Part shown: in pieces, positions 26,578 to 37,894 of the stretch | How the letters are laid out: every line of letters begins with the position of its first letter | Position numbering within the stretch: position 1 is the first letter of the stretch | From: Staphylococcus capitis subsp. capitis | GTDB lineage: Bacteria; Bacillota; Bacilli; Staphylococcales; Staphylococcaceae | Assembly: GCF_040739495.1 (NCBI RefSeq) | Contig: NZ_CP145263.1 | Span: 1,736,001 to 1,800,000 of the forward strand | Length of the DNA: 64,000 bases | Reading direction: 5' to 3' | Program-made: the position numbers and the translations under genes | The notes under the pieces: model-generated | What the model saw: only the letters and a program-made list of their open reading frames with translations | What the model was told of the DNA's origin: nothing | Databases searched by the model: none

Positions 26578-28086
26578 TTAAAGATTAACCTTAAAATTAT
26601 TCGTTACTTTAATATTGTAATCTGCTTTTTTTAAATTATTTCTAATCAGTCCCCCCATTGTTTCATCATGGGTTTCATGAACAATCGCATCTTTCAAGTA
26701 ATCTTTGTAATTTCTATAACAGTAATCTGTCATTGTAATTCTATACATTTGTTCTTCATCTATATTTTCTATTTTAACTCGTTGGTATGGTTCTTGATTC
26801 ATGTCGACTGTATAATTAATTCCTTGCCAGAATGTAAATAACGTTTCATCAACAATTGTTAAACTTAATTTTCCTTGTTCAAATTCTATGTGGGAGTAGC
26901 TATACTCTAAAATGTCTTTGATATTTTTTCCTCTAACTGTCAGATCAACAGGTTTGTCTGGATGAGGATATGCCTCATATAAATCCCTATTACGAACTAC
27001 GCCACTTAGTCCTTCCTCACCATTTATAGGTAGATGTACACATGAGATTTCATGATTATAAGCAGTTTTTATGCCATCATGAAGCAATTGTGCAAATGGA
27101 TGTGGCTGACAAATAATGTCTTCAATACTATCAATTGCCAAGTTAAATTTGTTATTAGATATAATTTCATCTGCCCAATACTCAACAGCTTTACGATCAT
27201 AATGTGTCTCATTTAATAAAGCTTCATCTTCATTATAGTCATTTAAATCTATCACTTTAGATTCAATATTATCTATTTCATATGAACTAGTCCGCTTTTT
27301 AAAATGAATTGATAAATGTACTAACTCTTCAGCATTTTGACCTGCTTGTACATAAACTGTTTCATGATCTTTACCAACAATGGTTTGATGTTGATGAGCT
27401 GTAATAATTAAATCAATAACACCTAATTCTTCCATAATTTTTTCAGCTTCATTAGCATTTCTTTCGTTTCTTTTATTCTGATTACTAATTTTATTAAGAC
27501 CACCGTGATAAATGACTATAAGAAAATCTGGTTCCTCAACCTCATGAATATATCTAATCCAACGCTTAGCTGATAGAAGCGTCTTTTCAATACTAACATC
27601 GTCTTCCATTTCAGCATATTCATTTTTCATTAAACCATCAGCTGTTAATCCTACAATGGCTATCTTTAAATCATCATAATTTTTTATTGTATACGGTGTT
27701 GAAAAATATGGTTCTCGAGTCACAGTGTATTCTATATTTGCAGATAACCAAGGAAAACGGGCTAACGCAACTGAACGTGTCAAGAATGATAAACCAAATT
27801 TAAATTCATTAGGACTTATACCACTAGCATCGTATTGCATAGCGTTCATTAATTTAATCATAGGATGACGCTTATAAGGAGCTACTACAGCATAATAAAA
27901 TGCTGCCAATGAGCCAGCTAAACTGCCTCCACTATCTAGTAAAATAACATGTTTATTTTGATTACGTGCATCTTTTACATACGTACCAGCTCTGTATATA
28001 TTTGATCCATAGTCCCCATTTAAGAAGTGACTATGCATATCAGATGTTGCAATCACATCCACTGTAATATTTTCATTTTTTTCCAT
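26578..28086 (-). CDS. 5'-nucleotidase/UshA-family protein with altered metal site
   Basis: The 502-residue protein has the two-domain layout of UshA/YunD proteins: an N-terminal metallophosphoesterase domain (about 1-280) and a C-terminal 5'-nucleotidase substrate-binding domain (about 310-500). There is no signal peptide, so it is cytoplasmic. Asp16 and His18 (SDMHSH) and AHQHQ remain. The usual GD motif is SGG (Gly54 in place of Asp), and the GNHEF motif is SPNEF (residues 91-95), so a metal-binding Asn and the catalytic His are replaced. It may be a non-catalytic or re-purposed member. Confidence 0.8.
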   Translation of the reverse strand: MEKNENITVDVIATSDMHSHFLNGDYGSNIYRAGTYVKDARNQNKHVILLDSGGSLAGSLAAFYYAVVAPYKRHPMIKLMNAMQYDASGISPNEFKFGLSFLTRSVALARFPWLSANIEYTVTREPYFSTPYTIKNYDDLKIAIVGLTADGLMKNEYAEMEDDVSIEKTLLSAKRWIRYIHEVEEPDFLIVIYHGGLNKISNQNKRNERNANEAEKIMEELGVIDLIITAHQHQTIVGKDHETVYVQAGQNAEELVHLSIHFKKRTSSYEIDNIESKVIDLNDYNEDEALLNETHYDRKAVEYWADEIISNNKFNLAIDSIEDIICQPHPFAQLLHDGIKTAYNHEISCVHLPINGEEGLSGVVRNRDLYEAYPHPDKPVDLTVRGKNIKDILEYSYSHIEFEQGKLSLTIVDETLFTFWQGINYTVDMNQEPYQRVKIENIDEEQMYRITMTDYCYRNYKDYLKDAIVHETHDETMGGLIRNNLKKADYNIKVTNNFKVNL

Positions 28087-28215
28087 CTAGCCACTCCTCT
28101 CATTAAAGTTAGTTTAACATGTAAATATCTTGTAGTGTAATTAATATAAAAGTATTTCAAATAATGCCTTCGGGAAACAAAATAGAATGTATAATTAAAT
28201 ACTTATCAAAACATA

Positions 28216-28256
28216 AAAACACTTCTGATAAATAATATTCATTTACCAGAAGTATT
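28216..28256 (-). terminator. Terminator of the htrA-ktrD unit
   Basis: Minus-strand arms TACTTCTGGTAAATG and ATTTATCAGAAGTG pair and are followed by a T-run, just below the ktrD stop codon. Confidence 0.75.
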
Positions 28257-28266
28257 GATATAACAA

Positions 28267-29625
28267 TTATCCAATTTGTATCCGTTCTTTAGGATAGCTA
28301 AATTTATCAGGTTCTTTACGTCCAGCTAAAATAATGATAAACGATATTAAGCCGACACGTCCGATGAACATCAGAATCATAAGTACAATTTTAGTTAAAT
28401 TACTGATATCGTCTGTAGCACCTAAACTCAAGCCACAAGTACCGAAAGCTGACATCACTTCGAAAAATATTTGAATAAACGTCAGTTTACCTTGTTCAGT
28501 AGCAGCAATAATAATCATACTTACAAACGTTAAAATTGAAGCCATTGTAAATACTGCAAACGAACGCTGAATATCCATAATATGAATTTCTCTATTAAAG
28601 GCTTTGATACCTGTTTTGTCAGCAGTATTATTAAAATTGATAATAAAAAGAATAAGGATAGCAAATGTCGTAGTACGGATACCTCCACCAACTGAACTTG
28701 GAGAAGACCCAATGAACATTAATATACTCATTATAATATTTGTGGCATCACTGAAATGTGACACATCAATTGTCTGTAAGCCAGCACTACGTGTAGTCGC
28801 AGACTGAAATAATGAATCAAATAGAGCCTGATGCCAACTCAAACCCTTGAAGGCATGATTATGTTCCAATAACAATATAGATAACACACCAAATACGAAT
28901 AGAAATAGATATGTAGAAGTTGTTATTTTAGTAAATAATGAAAATCTAAAATTAGTCACTCTATTCTTTATGTATGCTTTAAGTTCAAGAAGCACCGGAA
29001 ATCCTATAGAGCCTAAAACAATTAAAAACATAACTATTGTTTGCACAAAATAATCTTTTGCATATGGCACGAGAGATTCCCCCGTTATATCTAAACCACC
29101 ATTAGTTGTGGCTGAAACCGATACAAATACACCTTGCATAAAAGCATGTTTTAAATCAGGATTATCTCGATAAAAGTAAAAAGCTAATAATAATGCGCCT
29201 ACCAGTTCAATTACAAATATTGTTCTCACAATTTCTAAAATTAATTTTACTGTACCACTCATCGTGTCTTTATTGTTATCTAACATGATAAGTTGACGTT
29301 CTCTTATACCAATGTGCTTACCTAACACTACCCAGAGTAATGTACCAATAGCCATGACACCTATTCCACCGATATTTAATATAATCAAAATTATTATTTG
29401 TCCAAAGGTAGAATAAGTATCAACTATATTTACTGGTGTTAACCCGGTAACACTAATTCCAGAAACCGCGACAAATAGTGTATCTATAGGATTTACATCC
29501 ACTCCTTGTTTGTGCACATAAGGTAAATTTAATAATAGAAATGCAACCACAATGGCAAAGAGATAATAAAGAACAATCCCTTGTTGAGGACTTGATTTCT
29601 TAAGTAATTGACTTAATATAGACAT
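28267..29625 (-). CDS. ktrD: Ktr-type K+ uptake channel subunit (KtrD)
   Basis: This is the membrane subunit of a Na+-dependent K+ uptake system. It has four M1-P-M2 repeats with selectivity-filter motifs SVTGLT, TTNGGLD, TRSAGLQ and GTCGLS, about 452 residues. It needs a cytosolic RCK partner (KtrA/C), which is not in this window. In S. aureus the Ktr subunit next to the htrA-like gene is KtrD, and the symbol rests on that synteny. GAGGTG is 6 bases before the ATG at 29625. The GTG three codons upstream is part of the RBS itself. Confidence 0.88.
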   Translation of the reverse strand: MSILSQLLKKSSPQQGIVLYYLFAIVVAFLLLNLPYVHKQGVDVNPIDTLFVAVSGISVTGLTPVNIVDTYSTFGQIIILIILNIGGIGVMAIGTLLWVVLGKHIGIRERQLIMLDNNKDTMSGTVKLILEIVRTIFVIELVGALLLAFYFYRDNPDLKHAFMQGVFVSVSATTNGGLDITGESLVPYAKDYFVQTIVMFLIVLGSIGFPVLLELKAYIKNRVTNFRFSLFTKITTSTYLFLFVFGVLSILLLEHNHAFKGLSWHQALFDSLFQSATTRSAGLQTIDVSHFSDATNIIMSILMFIGSSPSSVGGGIRTTTFAILILFIINFNNTADKTGIKAFNREIHIMDIQRSFAVFTMASILTFVSMIIIAATEQGKLTFIQIFFEVMSAFGTCGLSLGATDDISNLTKIVLMILMFIGRVGLISFIIILAGRKEPDKFSYPKERIQIG

Positions 29626-29642
29626 AAATTTCACCTCAACGT

Positions 29643-31556
29643 TTATTTCAATTTAATTTTAATATTTTTTTCAGTACCATTTCTATAAATTTTAGCTGTT
29701 AAAGTTTTCAAATCATCTCTATGGCTAAAAATAATTTGTCTATAGCGTAAATTATCTTCAACAGTTTTACCATCTAATTCTACTATGACATCATCTTTTT
29801 TCAACCCTGATTTTTCACCTAGGCTATTTTCTTTAACATCATTGATGAGTACACCATTATTTATACTTGGTGGAAGCTTAGTTTCCTCACGCTCTTCACT
29901 TGAAATATCTGCTACATTTTTAATGTTTATACCAGTATTAGGGTATTGGACTTTACCTTTATCTTCTAATTGTTGTGCTATTTTACGTACATCATTAATC
30001 GGAATTGCAAAAGCCATACCTTCTACATTTTCCATATCTATCTTCAACGAAACTATACCTATAAGTCTACCATCTTTATCAATGACTGCTCCTCCAGAGT
30101 TTCCTGGATTAACAGGGGCATCAATTTGAAATGCTTTCATCAATACATCATAGCTATCATCTTTAACTATATCTACAGGTACATGACGTTCTAAACCTGA
30201 AATAATTCCTTTAGAGACGCTACCTTTAAAATCTACTCCTAAAGGATTACCAACTACCAATATTGACTGTCCCAATACTAAGTTATTTGAATCACCTAAA
30301 GTTATTGGTTTCATACTATCATCTGTTAACTTAGCTTTAACAACAGCAATATCAGACCATTTATCTTTGCCTATCACCTTTCCTTCAACAGACTTATTGT
30401 TATTGTATGTAACTTTTTGTTTATCTTTGTCTCCTACTACGTGAGCATTCGTTAATATATAAATAGAGTCGCCTACTTTTTTGTAGACGACACCTGAACC
30501 AATTTCATTATCTGATCCTGATTTACTTTTAGGAATAGTAGTATTATTAGATACATTGTTTTGAACAGTTACTACTGATTTGACAGAGTTATTAGCATTT
30601 TTCATTGTAGTTGTATAATTCTTGTCATTTCCGTTAAAAGCACTATCATTAGTATGATCATTTTTATTAACTGTTGTAAATATAGCATTTAATATAAGTA
30701 ACAATAAGATAATACCTATGATAATTAAAAATTTTGGCCAGTGTTCTTTTAAAAAAGAAGTTATTATATTCTTGATGTGTTCAAAATTATCATTTTCATT
30801 ACTCGTTTTTGCAGTATCTTTCGTAGCATGTTTATCATAATCTTTGTCACCATAGTTATCACTTTCATCTGAATGATTATTTATAGATGAATATGGCTTT
30901 TCTTTATTTTGTTCAGAATCTCTTCGAAGCTCATCATTATCTATTCTTTTATCTGTTTTGCCTTTAGAGGTCTCTGTCTGATTATTTTTCTTATAATTAC
31001 TATCTTTAGTGCTGATCTCATTTTTATCAGATGTTTTATTAAGATTAGATTGTTCTTGTTGAATAGTGTCATCATTCTTTTTAGCTCTCTCTAAGTCATT
31101 AGGTTGGTTAGTGATAGAATATGGTACTCGTTGTTCTTTATGAACATTAATTACTTGTTCATCTTCAACTTCATTTTGTTTTTCAGTATCTGAAGTTAAA
31201 TGTGATTGAATGTTGTTACCTATTTCATCAGAAGTAGACGATTTTGAGCTTGTGGAAGAATGTTTAATTGTATCATTCTTATTTGTATTAACATTTCTAC
31301 CTTTTTGTCTTTGATTTGCCAACTCGTGTTGTTGTTGAATTTCTTCTTGGGTTAATTTCTCAATTCTTGCTTTACGTAAATTATCTTTAACACGCTCTTC
31401 GTTAACTTTTGATTGTTGTTGTTCTTTAACAACTTGCTGTTTTTGAGCTTCACGTTCACGTTTAATACGCTCTTCTCTTTCTTCATTATGGAAAAATTCA
31501 CGTCGCTTTCGACGATACTGACTACGGGGTATGACTTGTTTTTTATCATTATCCAA
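29643..31556 (-). CDS. htrA: HtrA-like membrane serine protease
   Basis: The protein of about 637 residues has a long charged, low-complexity cytoplasmic region (1 to about 275). One membrane helix follows ([19 protein letters not shown]), then a trypsin-like protease domain with NAHVVGD (His), WSDIAVVK (Asp) and NPGNSGGAV (Ser). A C-terminal PDZ domain ends the protein ([12 protein letters not shown]). The protease faces outward and acts in surface stress and protein quality control. The best start is TTG at 31556, with AGGAG 11 bases upstream. This lines the N-terminus up with the S. aureus HtrA-like protein ([20 protein letters not shown]). A GTG at 31580 also exists. Confidence 0.9.
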   Translation of the reverse strand: MDNDKKQVIPRSQYRRKRREFFHNEEREERIKREREAQKQQVVKEQQQSKVNEERVKDNLRKARIEKLTQEEIQQQHELANQRQKGRNVNTNKNDTIKHSSTSSKSSTSDEIGNNIQSHLTSDTEKQNEVEDEQVINVHKEQRVPYSITNQPNDLERAKKNDDTIQQEQSNLNKTSDKNEISTKDSNYKKNNQTETSKGKTDKRIDNDELRRDSEQNKEKPYSSINNHSDESDNYGDKDYDKHATKDTAKTSNENDNFEHIKNIITSFLKEHWPKFLIIIGIILLLLILNAIFTTVNKNDHTNDSAFNGNDKNYTTTMKNANNSVKSVVTVQNNVSNNTTIPKSKSGSDNEIGSGVVYKKVGDSIYILTNAHVVGDKDKQKVTYNNNKSVEGKVIGKDKWSDIAVVKAKLTDDSMKPITLGDSNNLVLGQSILVVGNPLGVDFKGSVSKGIISGLERHVPVDIVKDDSYDVLMKAFQIDAPVNPGNSGGAVIDKDGRLIGIVSLKIDMENVEGMAFAIPINDVRKIAQQLEDKGKVQYPNTGINIKNVADISSEEREETKLPPSINNGVLINDVKENSLGEKSGLKKDDVIVELDGKTVEDNLRYRQIIFSHRDDLKTLTAKIYRNGTEKNIKIKLK

Positions 31557-31716
31557 TTGATGACCCACTCCTATATTCACTTATATTAATTATATATGTA
31601 AAATTATTAAATTTAGTTATTTCTAAGATTTTTAATACACTATTATCGAGTTTGTTTATAGTTTAAATTTTAATATTTTAACTATAAAACTGCAATGTTC
31701 AATATAATAAAGTTAA

Positions 31717-31753
31717 AAATAAACTCCACTCAAAAACTTTAATGAGTGGAGCG
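31717..31753 (-). terminator. Terminator of the terC gene
   Basis: GCTCCACTCA and TGAGTGGAGT pair around a 12-base loop, with T-rich sequence on the minus strand. Confidence 0.85.
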
Positions 31754-31770
31754 AAATTTAAAATAATAAA

Positions 31771-32580
31771 CTAATTATTCTTCTTTTTGTTTTTAATGAC
31801 AGAAGTAAACCATCCTATAATTACTAGTAAAATAAGCACTGCCCAGAAAATGGATTGCCATAAAGCACCATGAGGGAATTCTTCTGGTAATACGCCAATA
31901 TCAGGATGCGCAAGAACCATTACAACTAATTTAATACCAACCCAGCCAACAATGGCAAAGGCTGCTCCCTCTAAACCTGGATATTTATTTAATAATTCAA
32001 CGAACCAATTTGCAGCAAATCTCATTAGGATGACGCCAATCATGCCACCTAGGAACATGACTATAAATTGACCTAAATCCATCCCACCGAAGTGAATACC
32101 CATCTTAGGTAATGTCACTGCTATAGCTAAGGCAGCTAACATTGAATCAATAGCAAATGCAATATCTGCAAATTCTACTTTGAAAACTGTACCCCAAAAA
32201 GCTTTAGGCCCAACTTTCTTCTCATTTCCAGAATCATCATAGTGATGGTCATCACCTGAGTCTTTATGATGCTCTTCATCTGATTTATGAAAGAAATCCC
32301 ATAAATTCTTAATAGACATATAGATTAAATAGATTGCACCTGCAGCTTGAATCCACCAGAAATTAGCGATGATACTAATTAAGAATAAGGCAATAAATCT
32401 AAATATAAATGCTCCTAATAAACCATAAAACAATGCCTTCTTACGTTGTTCTGGTGGTAAATGTTTTACCATTACAGCCATAACTATTGCGTTATCAGCT
32501 GCCAATAAACCTTCTAAGAATACAAGCACTAAAAGCACCCATAAATAAGGTAAAATCAAACTTGGATCCATAGTGGACAA
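31771..32580 (-). CDS. TerC-family membrane protein, probable Mn2+ exporter
   Basis: A 269-residue protein with seven to eight membrane helices. It carries the TerC signatures LEGLLAADNAIVMAVMVKH (about residues 22-40) and EFADIAFAIDSMLAALA, whose acidic residues are likely metal ligands. A His/Asp-rich cytoplasmic loop (residues about 98-120) may bind metal. A yybP-ykoY manganese riboswitch precedes it. In Bacillus the riboswitch-controlled TerC proteins export Mn2+ to metalate secreted enzymes. The same role here is inferred, with good support from the regulation. Confidence 0.9.
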   Translation of the reverse strand: MSTMDPSLILPYLWVLLVLVFLEGLLAADNAIVMAVMVKHLPPEQRKKALFYGLLGAFIFRFIALFLISIIANFWWIQAAGAIYLIYMSIKNLWDFFHKSDEEHHKDSGDDHHYDDSGNEKKVGPKAFWGTVFKVEFADIAFAIDSMLAALAIAVTLPKMGIHFGGMDLGQFIVMFLGGMIGVILMRFAANWFVELLNKYPGLEGAAFAIVGWVGIKLVVMVLAHPDIGVLPEEFPHGALWQSIFWAVLILLVIIGWFTSVIKNKKKNN

Positions 32581-32599
32581 CTCCTTTATTTAAGAAATA

Positions 32600-32790
32600 C
32601 AAATAAAGAGACCTATGCTAAATCATAGCAAAGGTCTCACTAAGCAATTGTATTGCCCACTTTACCGGAAGACTTACCTTCGTAATGACGATAAAGTGTT
32701 AAATAGTAGTTACTAATAATTAAAGTTCTACTATCCTCAAGTTACTCCCCTCTGACAAAGTTGTCATAGGTATTCATTTGTTAATAATAG
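32600..32790 (-). promoter_or_regulatory. yybP-ykoY manganese riboswitch
   Basis: In the minus sense the leader of terC contains AGAGGGGAGTAAC (32753-32741), the central TCGTCATTACGAAGG and CCGGTAAAGTGGG segments, and finally GTGAGACCTTTGC. GAGACCTTTGCTATG pairs with CATAGGTCTC and is followed by TTTA, forming the expression-platform terminator (32638-32604). These blocks and their order match the yybP-ykoY class, which senses Mn2+ and turns on exporter genes when Mn2+ is high. Confidence 0.88.
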
Positions 32791-32888
32791 TATACATAGA
32801 TTGTACAAGTTACACAATCTAAATCGTACTTACTTCGTTTAATATGTTCTTAAAGAATACCCTTTGTCAATAAAGTTAAACTCAAAAC

Positions 32889-34451
32889 TTATAATAAACT
32901 GTATAACTTAATATCAGGGAATTTCTCTTCAAACCAACGTGTCGCAAATTCATTTTCAAATAAGAAGACGAAGTTATCATAACGGTCTTTCACTAAAATA
33001 GAACGTGATGTGTTCATATTATTTTTAATATCTTCTTCATTTTCTATCCAACGTGCAATTTTTCTGCCTACTGGTTCCATCACTACATCAACATTGTATT
33101 CATTCTTCATACGGTGCTCAAACACTTCAAATTGTAATTGACCTACAGCACCTAGAATGATTTGATTCGTGTGTAGTGTTTTATAGTATTGGATTGCACC
33201 TTCTTGTACAAGTTGCTCAATACCTTTGTGGAAATGCTTTTGTTTCATTACGTTTTTAGCTGAAACTTTCATAAAGATTTCAGGTGTAAATTGAGGTAAA
33301 TCTTGGAAACTATATTTTTGCTTAGCACCGACAAGCGTATCGCCGATTTGATAATTACCAGTATCATATAGACCGATTATATCTCCAGCTACTGCGTGGT
33401 TAACAGTTTCTTTATCATCTGCCATAAATGAAGTAGATCGTGTTATCTTTTGTTTCTTATTTGTTCTTTGTAATGTAACATCCATACCACGTTCAAATGC
33501 ACCGCTTACAACACGCATAAAGGCAATGCGGTCTCTATGTTTAGGATCCATATTTGCCTGTATTTTGAAAATAAATCCTGAAAAGTCTGTATCAAATGGA
33601 CTTACTTCAACATCTTCATTTGTTTGACGAGCGTTAGGCATAGGTGCGTGGTCAACATAAGCATTTAAGAAGTTTTGTACACCAAAGTTAGCTAAAGCTG
33701 AACCAAAGAAAACTGGTGTGAGCTCACCGTTTAGTAACGCATCATTATCAAATTCTTCGCCCGCTTCTTCCACAAGCATCATTTCTTCAATAGCTTGTTC
33801 AAAAGCACTATCATTTTTAATATCATGATCTTCTTCTAATTCATAATCATCATTTAAATGTATTAAATTTTCTTCATCTCTAAATGGTTCGATAGTTTTA
33901 GTCGCTCTATCTATAATACCGAAGAAGTTTTGACCCATACCAACAGGCCAGTTCATTGGATACGTTTCAATATTTAATGTTTCTTCAATTTCATCTAATA
34001 ATTCAAATGGTTCTTTACCAACTCGGTCAAGTTTATTGATGAACGTAAAAATAGGAATACCTCTCATTTTACATACTTTGAAAAGTTTTAGAGTTTGAGG
34101 CTCAATACCTTTTGCACAGTCAATTACCATGACAGCACTATCAACAGCCATTAGAGTACGGTAAGTATCTTCAGAGAAGTCTTCGTGTCCTGGTGTATCT
34201 AAAATGTTAATTTTATAATCATCATAATCAAATTGCATAACTGAACTAGTCACGGAAATACCACGTTCTTGTTCAACCTTCATCCAGTCACTTGTAGCAA
34301 ATTTCCCTGTCTTTTTACCTTTAACAGTACCAGCTTCTCTAATCGCTCCACTGAAGTATAATAATTTTTCAGTTAAGGTAGTTTTACCAGCATCTGGGTG
34401 TGAGATGATGGCAAAAGTTTTTCTTGACTCTACTTCTTCCTTTAAATTCAT
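32889..34451 (-). CDS. prfC: Peptide chain release factor 3
   Basis: RF3 is a GTPase that releases RF1/RF2 from the ribosome after termination. The 520-residue protein has G1 [10 protein letters not shown] (residues 17-26), GISVTSS, G3 [13 protein letters not shown]4 NKLD and the elongation-factor-like domains II/III. RBS AGGAG. It lies downstream of murE and the YueH-like gene on the same strand. Confidence 0.96.
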   Translation of the reverse strand: MNLKEEVESRKTFAIISHPDAGKTTLTEKLLYFSGAIREAGTVKGKKTGKFATSDWMKVEQERGISVTSSVMQFDYDDYKINILDTPGHEDFSEDTYRTLMAVDSAVMVIDCAKGIEPQTLKLFKVCKMRGIPIFTFINKLDRVGKEPFELLDEIEETLNIETYPMNWPVGMGQNFFGIIDRATKTIEPFRDEENLIHLNDDYELEEDHDIKNDSAFEQAIEEMMLVEEAGEEFDNDALLNGELTPVFFGSALANFGVQNFLNAYVDHAPMPNARQTNEDVEVSPFDTDFSGFIFKIQANMDPKHRDRIAFMRVVSGAFERGMDVTLQRTNKKQKITRSTSFMADDKETVNHAVAGDIIGLYDTGNYQIGDTLVGAKQKYSFQDLPQFTPEIFMKVSAKNVMKQKHFHKGIEQLVQEGAIQYYKTLHTNQIILGAVGQLQFEVFEHRMKNEYNVDVVMEPVGRKIARWIENEEDIKNNMNTSRSILVKDRYDNFVFLFENEFATRWFEEKFPDIKLYSLL

Positions 34452-34465
34452 TCATCATTCTCCTT

Positions 34466-34630
34466 TTAGTTTGTTGCTATCCAATCACTAATGTCACGTG
34501 CGAGTGCATCGGCTTCATTTTCCGTATATAGATTAAATAATTGCATTAATAATTCTTCATGTAATTCATCTTTAGTTAAGTCGAGAGGTAATTCTGTTGA
34601 CCAGAATATATCGGGAATCGCAATTATCAT
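34466..34630 (-). CDS. YueH-family small protein
   Basis: A 54-residue acidic protein (MIIAIPDIFWSTELPLD... DISDWIATN). The frame is open further upstream into murE, but AGAGAGG sits directly before the ATG at 34630, which I take as the start. It resembles the small YueH family of Firmicutes. The function is unknown. Its place between murE and prfC is conserved in staphylococci. Confidence 0.75.
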   Translation of the reverse strand: MIIAIPDIFWSTELPLDLTKDELHEELLMQLFNLYTENEADALARDISDWIATN

Positions 34631-34694
34631 TACGCCTCTCTCTATATATTGACAGAAATAAATATTTATCGTTAGTTCATTATACTGAAGTTGC

Positions 34695-36179
34695 TTAATC
34701 TTCAACAGGGCCACCGCCGAATTTCTTATAAGCAGCATCTAATCCAATTAAATCATCCCTATGAGGGACTTTCACATGTCCTGGCATTATTTGATAAGGT
34801 TCTCTACCTTTAGACGCCAATACTACTGTATCTCCGGGTTCAGCAACCTCTATTGCATGTCTAATACCTTCAGCACGATCATCAAATTCAACATAATTAT
34901 CATGTGTTGCACCTTTAGCTAATTCAGCTGTTAGCATTTTAGGATCGTCATTTGCAGGGTTATCAGGAGTGAAGATAACATAATCTGCACGGCAAGCTAC
35001 GCTACCCATCTCAGGCGTTTTAGTCATATCTCTTTCTCCAGCCATACCAACTAAGAAAATCAATTTCTGTTTAACAAACGGTTTTACAGCGTCAATTAAT
35101 TTATTCATACCATCAGCAGTATGCGCATAATCAATAATTAAATCAATTGGTAATGATGGGTCCAGCACTTCTAATCGTCCTTCTACGGGTTCTAGAGAAG
35201 TTACCGCATTAATAATTTCTTCCATAGAAGCACCTTTACTCCAAACTGCAATGATAGCAGCCATAATGTTAGAGATATTAAATCGCCCTACATATGGTGA
35301 TTTAACCCGATAATCTCCAAATGGTGTGCTTAAATCGAATTCTACACCCTGCAACGATTCATTAATATTTTTAGCCATAAATTGAGCTTCATTATCAATG
35401 CCATATGTAAACACTTCATAAGGTGTCACGCTTGCTAGGTAATGAGAAAATTCATCATCATTATTAAGAACAACGTATTTTTCTTTCGCTAAATCTTCAC
35501 CAAGTTGGCTAAATAAAAGTGATTTTGCATGGCCGTATGCTTCCATAGTACCGTGAAAATCTAAGTGATCTTGTGTTAGATTTGAGAAGATTGCTACATC
35601 AAATTCTACACCTCGTAATCGGCCAAGCGATAAACCATGACTTGAGACTTCCATTGTCATTGCTTCCGCGTTAGCATCAACTGCTTCTTTAATTTTTTTA
35701 GTTAGTGAAACAGTTTCTGGCGTAGTGTTAGCTCCTTTAGTCTTCGTTTCATTAATTTGGAAACCATTGGTACCTAAATAAGCGCTATTTTTATTTAATT
35801 TTCTATAAATGAGATGAATCATTGTTGCAATTGATGTTTTACCGTTAGTACCTGTTACACCATAAGTCGTCAACTGATGACTTGGAAAATCAAATAACGT
35901 ATGTGCTAGTAAACTAGCTACTCTCAATGTATCTGGAACAATAACTTGAGTCACTTCTCCTTCAAGTTCGAGTTCCCTATTTACAACTACAATACTACAA
36001 CCTTGCTCAATTACATTTTGACAAAAATTATGACTATCTACCGTATATCCTTTTGATGCTACGAAAATACTTCCTTCTCTAGCTGTACGTGAATCAGTAG
36101 TAATATCGTCTACATTTTTATCTAGTGTTCCAATTACATTTTTTACTCTTATTTTCTCGAACAACGCACTCGCATTCAA
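34695..36179 (-). CDS. murE: UDP-MurNAc-L-Ala-D-Glu:L-lysine ligase
   Basis: MurE adds the third residue of the peptidoglycan stem peptide in the cytoplasm. The 494-residue protein has the Mur-ligase P-loop [15 protein letters not shown] (about residues 108-122), the central ligase domain and a C-terminal domain. The substrate-selecting motif in the C-terminal domain is DNPANDDP instead of the DNPR of meso-DAP enzymes, which marks it as L-lysine-adding. This agrees with staphylococcal peptidoglycan. Confidence 0.96.
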   Translation of the reverse strand: MNASALFEKIRVKNVIGTLDKNVDDITTDSRTAREGSIFVASKGYTVDSHNFCQNVIEQGCSIVVVNRELELEGEVTQVIVPDTLRVASLLAHTLFDFPSHQLTTYGVTGTNGKTSIATMIHLIYRKLNKNSAYLGTNGFQINETKTKGANTTPETVSLTKKIKEAVDANAEAMTMEVSSHGLSLGRLRGVEFDVAIFSNLTQDHLDFHGTMEAYGHAKSLLFSQLGEDLAKEKYVVLNNDDEFSHYLASVTPYEVFTYGIDNEAQFMAKNINESLQGVEFDLSTPFGDYRVKSPYVGRFNISNIMAAIIAVWSKGASMEEIINAVTSLEPVEGRLEVLDPSLPIDLIIDYAHTADGMNKLIDAVKPFVKQKLIFLVGMAGERDMTKTPEMGSVACRADYVIFTPDNPANDDPKMLTAELAKGATHDNYVEFDDRAEGIRHAIEVAEPGDTVVLASKGREPYQIMPGHVKVPHRDDLIGLDAAYKKFGGGPVED

Positions 36180-36528
36180 AATGTATCGCTCCTTTATTTA
36201 CAATAATTCTATTATACACATTTTACTTGTGTTGATAAATTTATTCTTATTTATTAAGGGTAGTTAATAAAATTATGTACTTCTGTATTAAATAGGAAGT
36301 AAAAATCCAATGAAAAATATACTTCAATGTAAAATTTAGGCAATTTTTATTAAGCTTAAGTAAAAATATCTTAAAAATATTTCTATAGCCCCAATCATCC
36401 CAATACATTTCCCTTAATTAATGCTAGTATGAAAGTAGATTAAGAAAATATAAAGTTTTTAATAAGTTTATTTTGAGTTAGCACGAAGTTTTGATTGAGT
36501 AATTAAAAATTTATTTTGAAGATGAGTA

Positions 36529-36537
36529 TGGTATAAT
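36529..36537 (+). promoter_or_regulatory. Extended -10 element in the murE-ugtP intergenic region
   Basis: TGGTATAAT (TG at 36529, TATAAT at 36532-36537) about 180 bases before ugtP, without a strong -35. The 540-base gap 36180-36718 holds the divergent promoters of murE and ugtP. I see no gene or terminator in it. Confidence 0.4.
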
Positions 36538-36718
36538 GCATAAATAAAAATTTAAAATTACTTAGTTTACAAAGTTAACATACAGCCAAAAAATGTGTTG
36601 CACACTGTATTTATTGTGCTACGAAACGGCACCTTGTTGTCACTTAATTTCTTTTATAATGTATGAAAATACGTTACACTTATTATAAATTTTAAAAATT
36701 AATGGAGGGTGGCTATAA

Positions 36719-37894
36719 ATGGTTACTCAAAATAAAAAGATATTGATTATTACTGGATCATTTGGTAACGGTCATATGCAAGTCACACAAAGTATTGTCA
36801 ACCAATTGAACGAAATGAATTTAGATCATTTATCAGTAATACAACATGATTTATTTATGGAAGCTCACCCAATTATGACTTCTATATGTAAAAAATGGTA
36901 TATCAATAGCTTTAAATATTTTAGAAATATGTATAAACGTTTTTATTATAGCCGCCCTAACGAGCTTGATAAATGTTTTTATAAATATTACGGATTAAAT
37001 AAATTAATCAATTTACTCATCAAAGAGAAACCAGATTTAATTCTTTTAACATTCCCTACACCTGTAATGTCAGTCTTAACTGAGCAGTTTAATATTAATA
37101 TTCCAATTGCGACTGTTATGACAGATTATCGCATGCATAAAAATTGGATTACTCCAGATTCTCAAAGATATTACGTTGCTACAGAAGATACCAAAGATGA
37201 TTTCGTTGAAGCAGGCGTTCCTGCCTCTCATATAAAGGTAACAGGGATTCCTATTGCTGATAAGTTTGAAGACTCCATTGATAAAGAGGCTTGGTTATCT
37301 AAACATCATTTAGACCCAAACAAACCAACGATTCTAATGTCAGCAGGTGCATTTGGAGTTTCTAAAGGTTTCGATTATATGATTAATGAAATTTTAGAAA
37401 AAAGCCCTCATTCACAAGTCGTTATGATATGCGGACGTAGTAAAGAACTCAAACGTTCTTTAAAAGCTAAATTTAAACATAATCCAAACGTTTTAATTCT
37501 AGGTTATACAAACTATATGAATGAGTGGATGGCTTCAAGTCAATTAATGATTACTAAACCAGGTGGAATAACAATCTCTGAGGGACTTACTCGTTGCATC
37601 CCAATGATCTTCTTAAATCCTGCACCTGGTCAAGAACTTGAAAATGCTCATTATTTCGAAGATAAAGGATTTGGCAAAATTGCTGACACGCCAAATGAAG
37701 CCATTGATATCGTATCACATTTAACAAATCATGAAGATAGACTAGAAGCTATGACAAATCAAATGCGAATATCCAAAGTAAGTTATTCAACTCAGAAGTT
37801 ATGTAGAGATTTATTAGATTTAATTGGTCATTCATCTCAACCAGAAGAAATCTACGGAAAGGTTCCTTTATATGCAAGATTCTTCGTTAAATAA
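36719..37894 (+). CDS. ugtP: Processive diacylglycerol beta-glucosyltransferase
   Basis: UgtP (YpfP) makes diglucosyl-diacylglycerol, the glycolipid anchor of lipoteichoic acid, from UDP-glucose. The 391-residue protein has the GT28/MGDG-synthase layout: N-terminal [14 protein letters not shown] (residues 12-25) for acceptor binding, and a C-terminal nucleotide-binding domain with [11 protein letters not shown] and [20 protein letters not shown]. It overlaps ltaA by 23 bases. Confidence 0.96.
   Translation: MVTQNKKILIITGSFGNGHMQVTQSIVNQLNEMNLDHLSVIQHDLFMEAHPIMTSICKKWYINSFKYFRNMYKRFYYSRPNELDKCFYKYYGLNKLINLLIKEKPDLILLTFPTPVMSVLTEQFNINIPIATVMTDYRMHKNWITPDSQRYYVATEDTKDDFVEAGVPASHIKVTGIPIADKFEDSIDKEAWLSKHHLDPNKPTILMSAGAFGVSKGFDYMINEILEKSPHSQVVMICGRSKELKRSLKAKFKHNPNVLILGYTNYMNEWMASSQLMITKPGGITISEGLTRCIPMIFLNPAPGQELENAHYFEDKGFGKIADTPNEAIDIVSHLTNHEDRLEAMTNQMRISKVSYSTQKLCRDLLDLIGHSSQPEEIYGKVPLYARFFVK

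Noticed and set aside
29785..30129. 114-codon plus-strand ORF within htrA
   Set aside because: It is antisense to the protease and PDZ domains of htrA. The minus-strand frame has the catalytic motifs.
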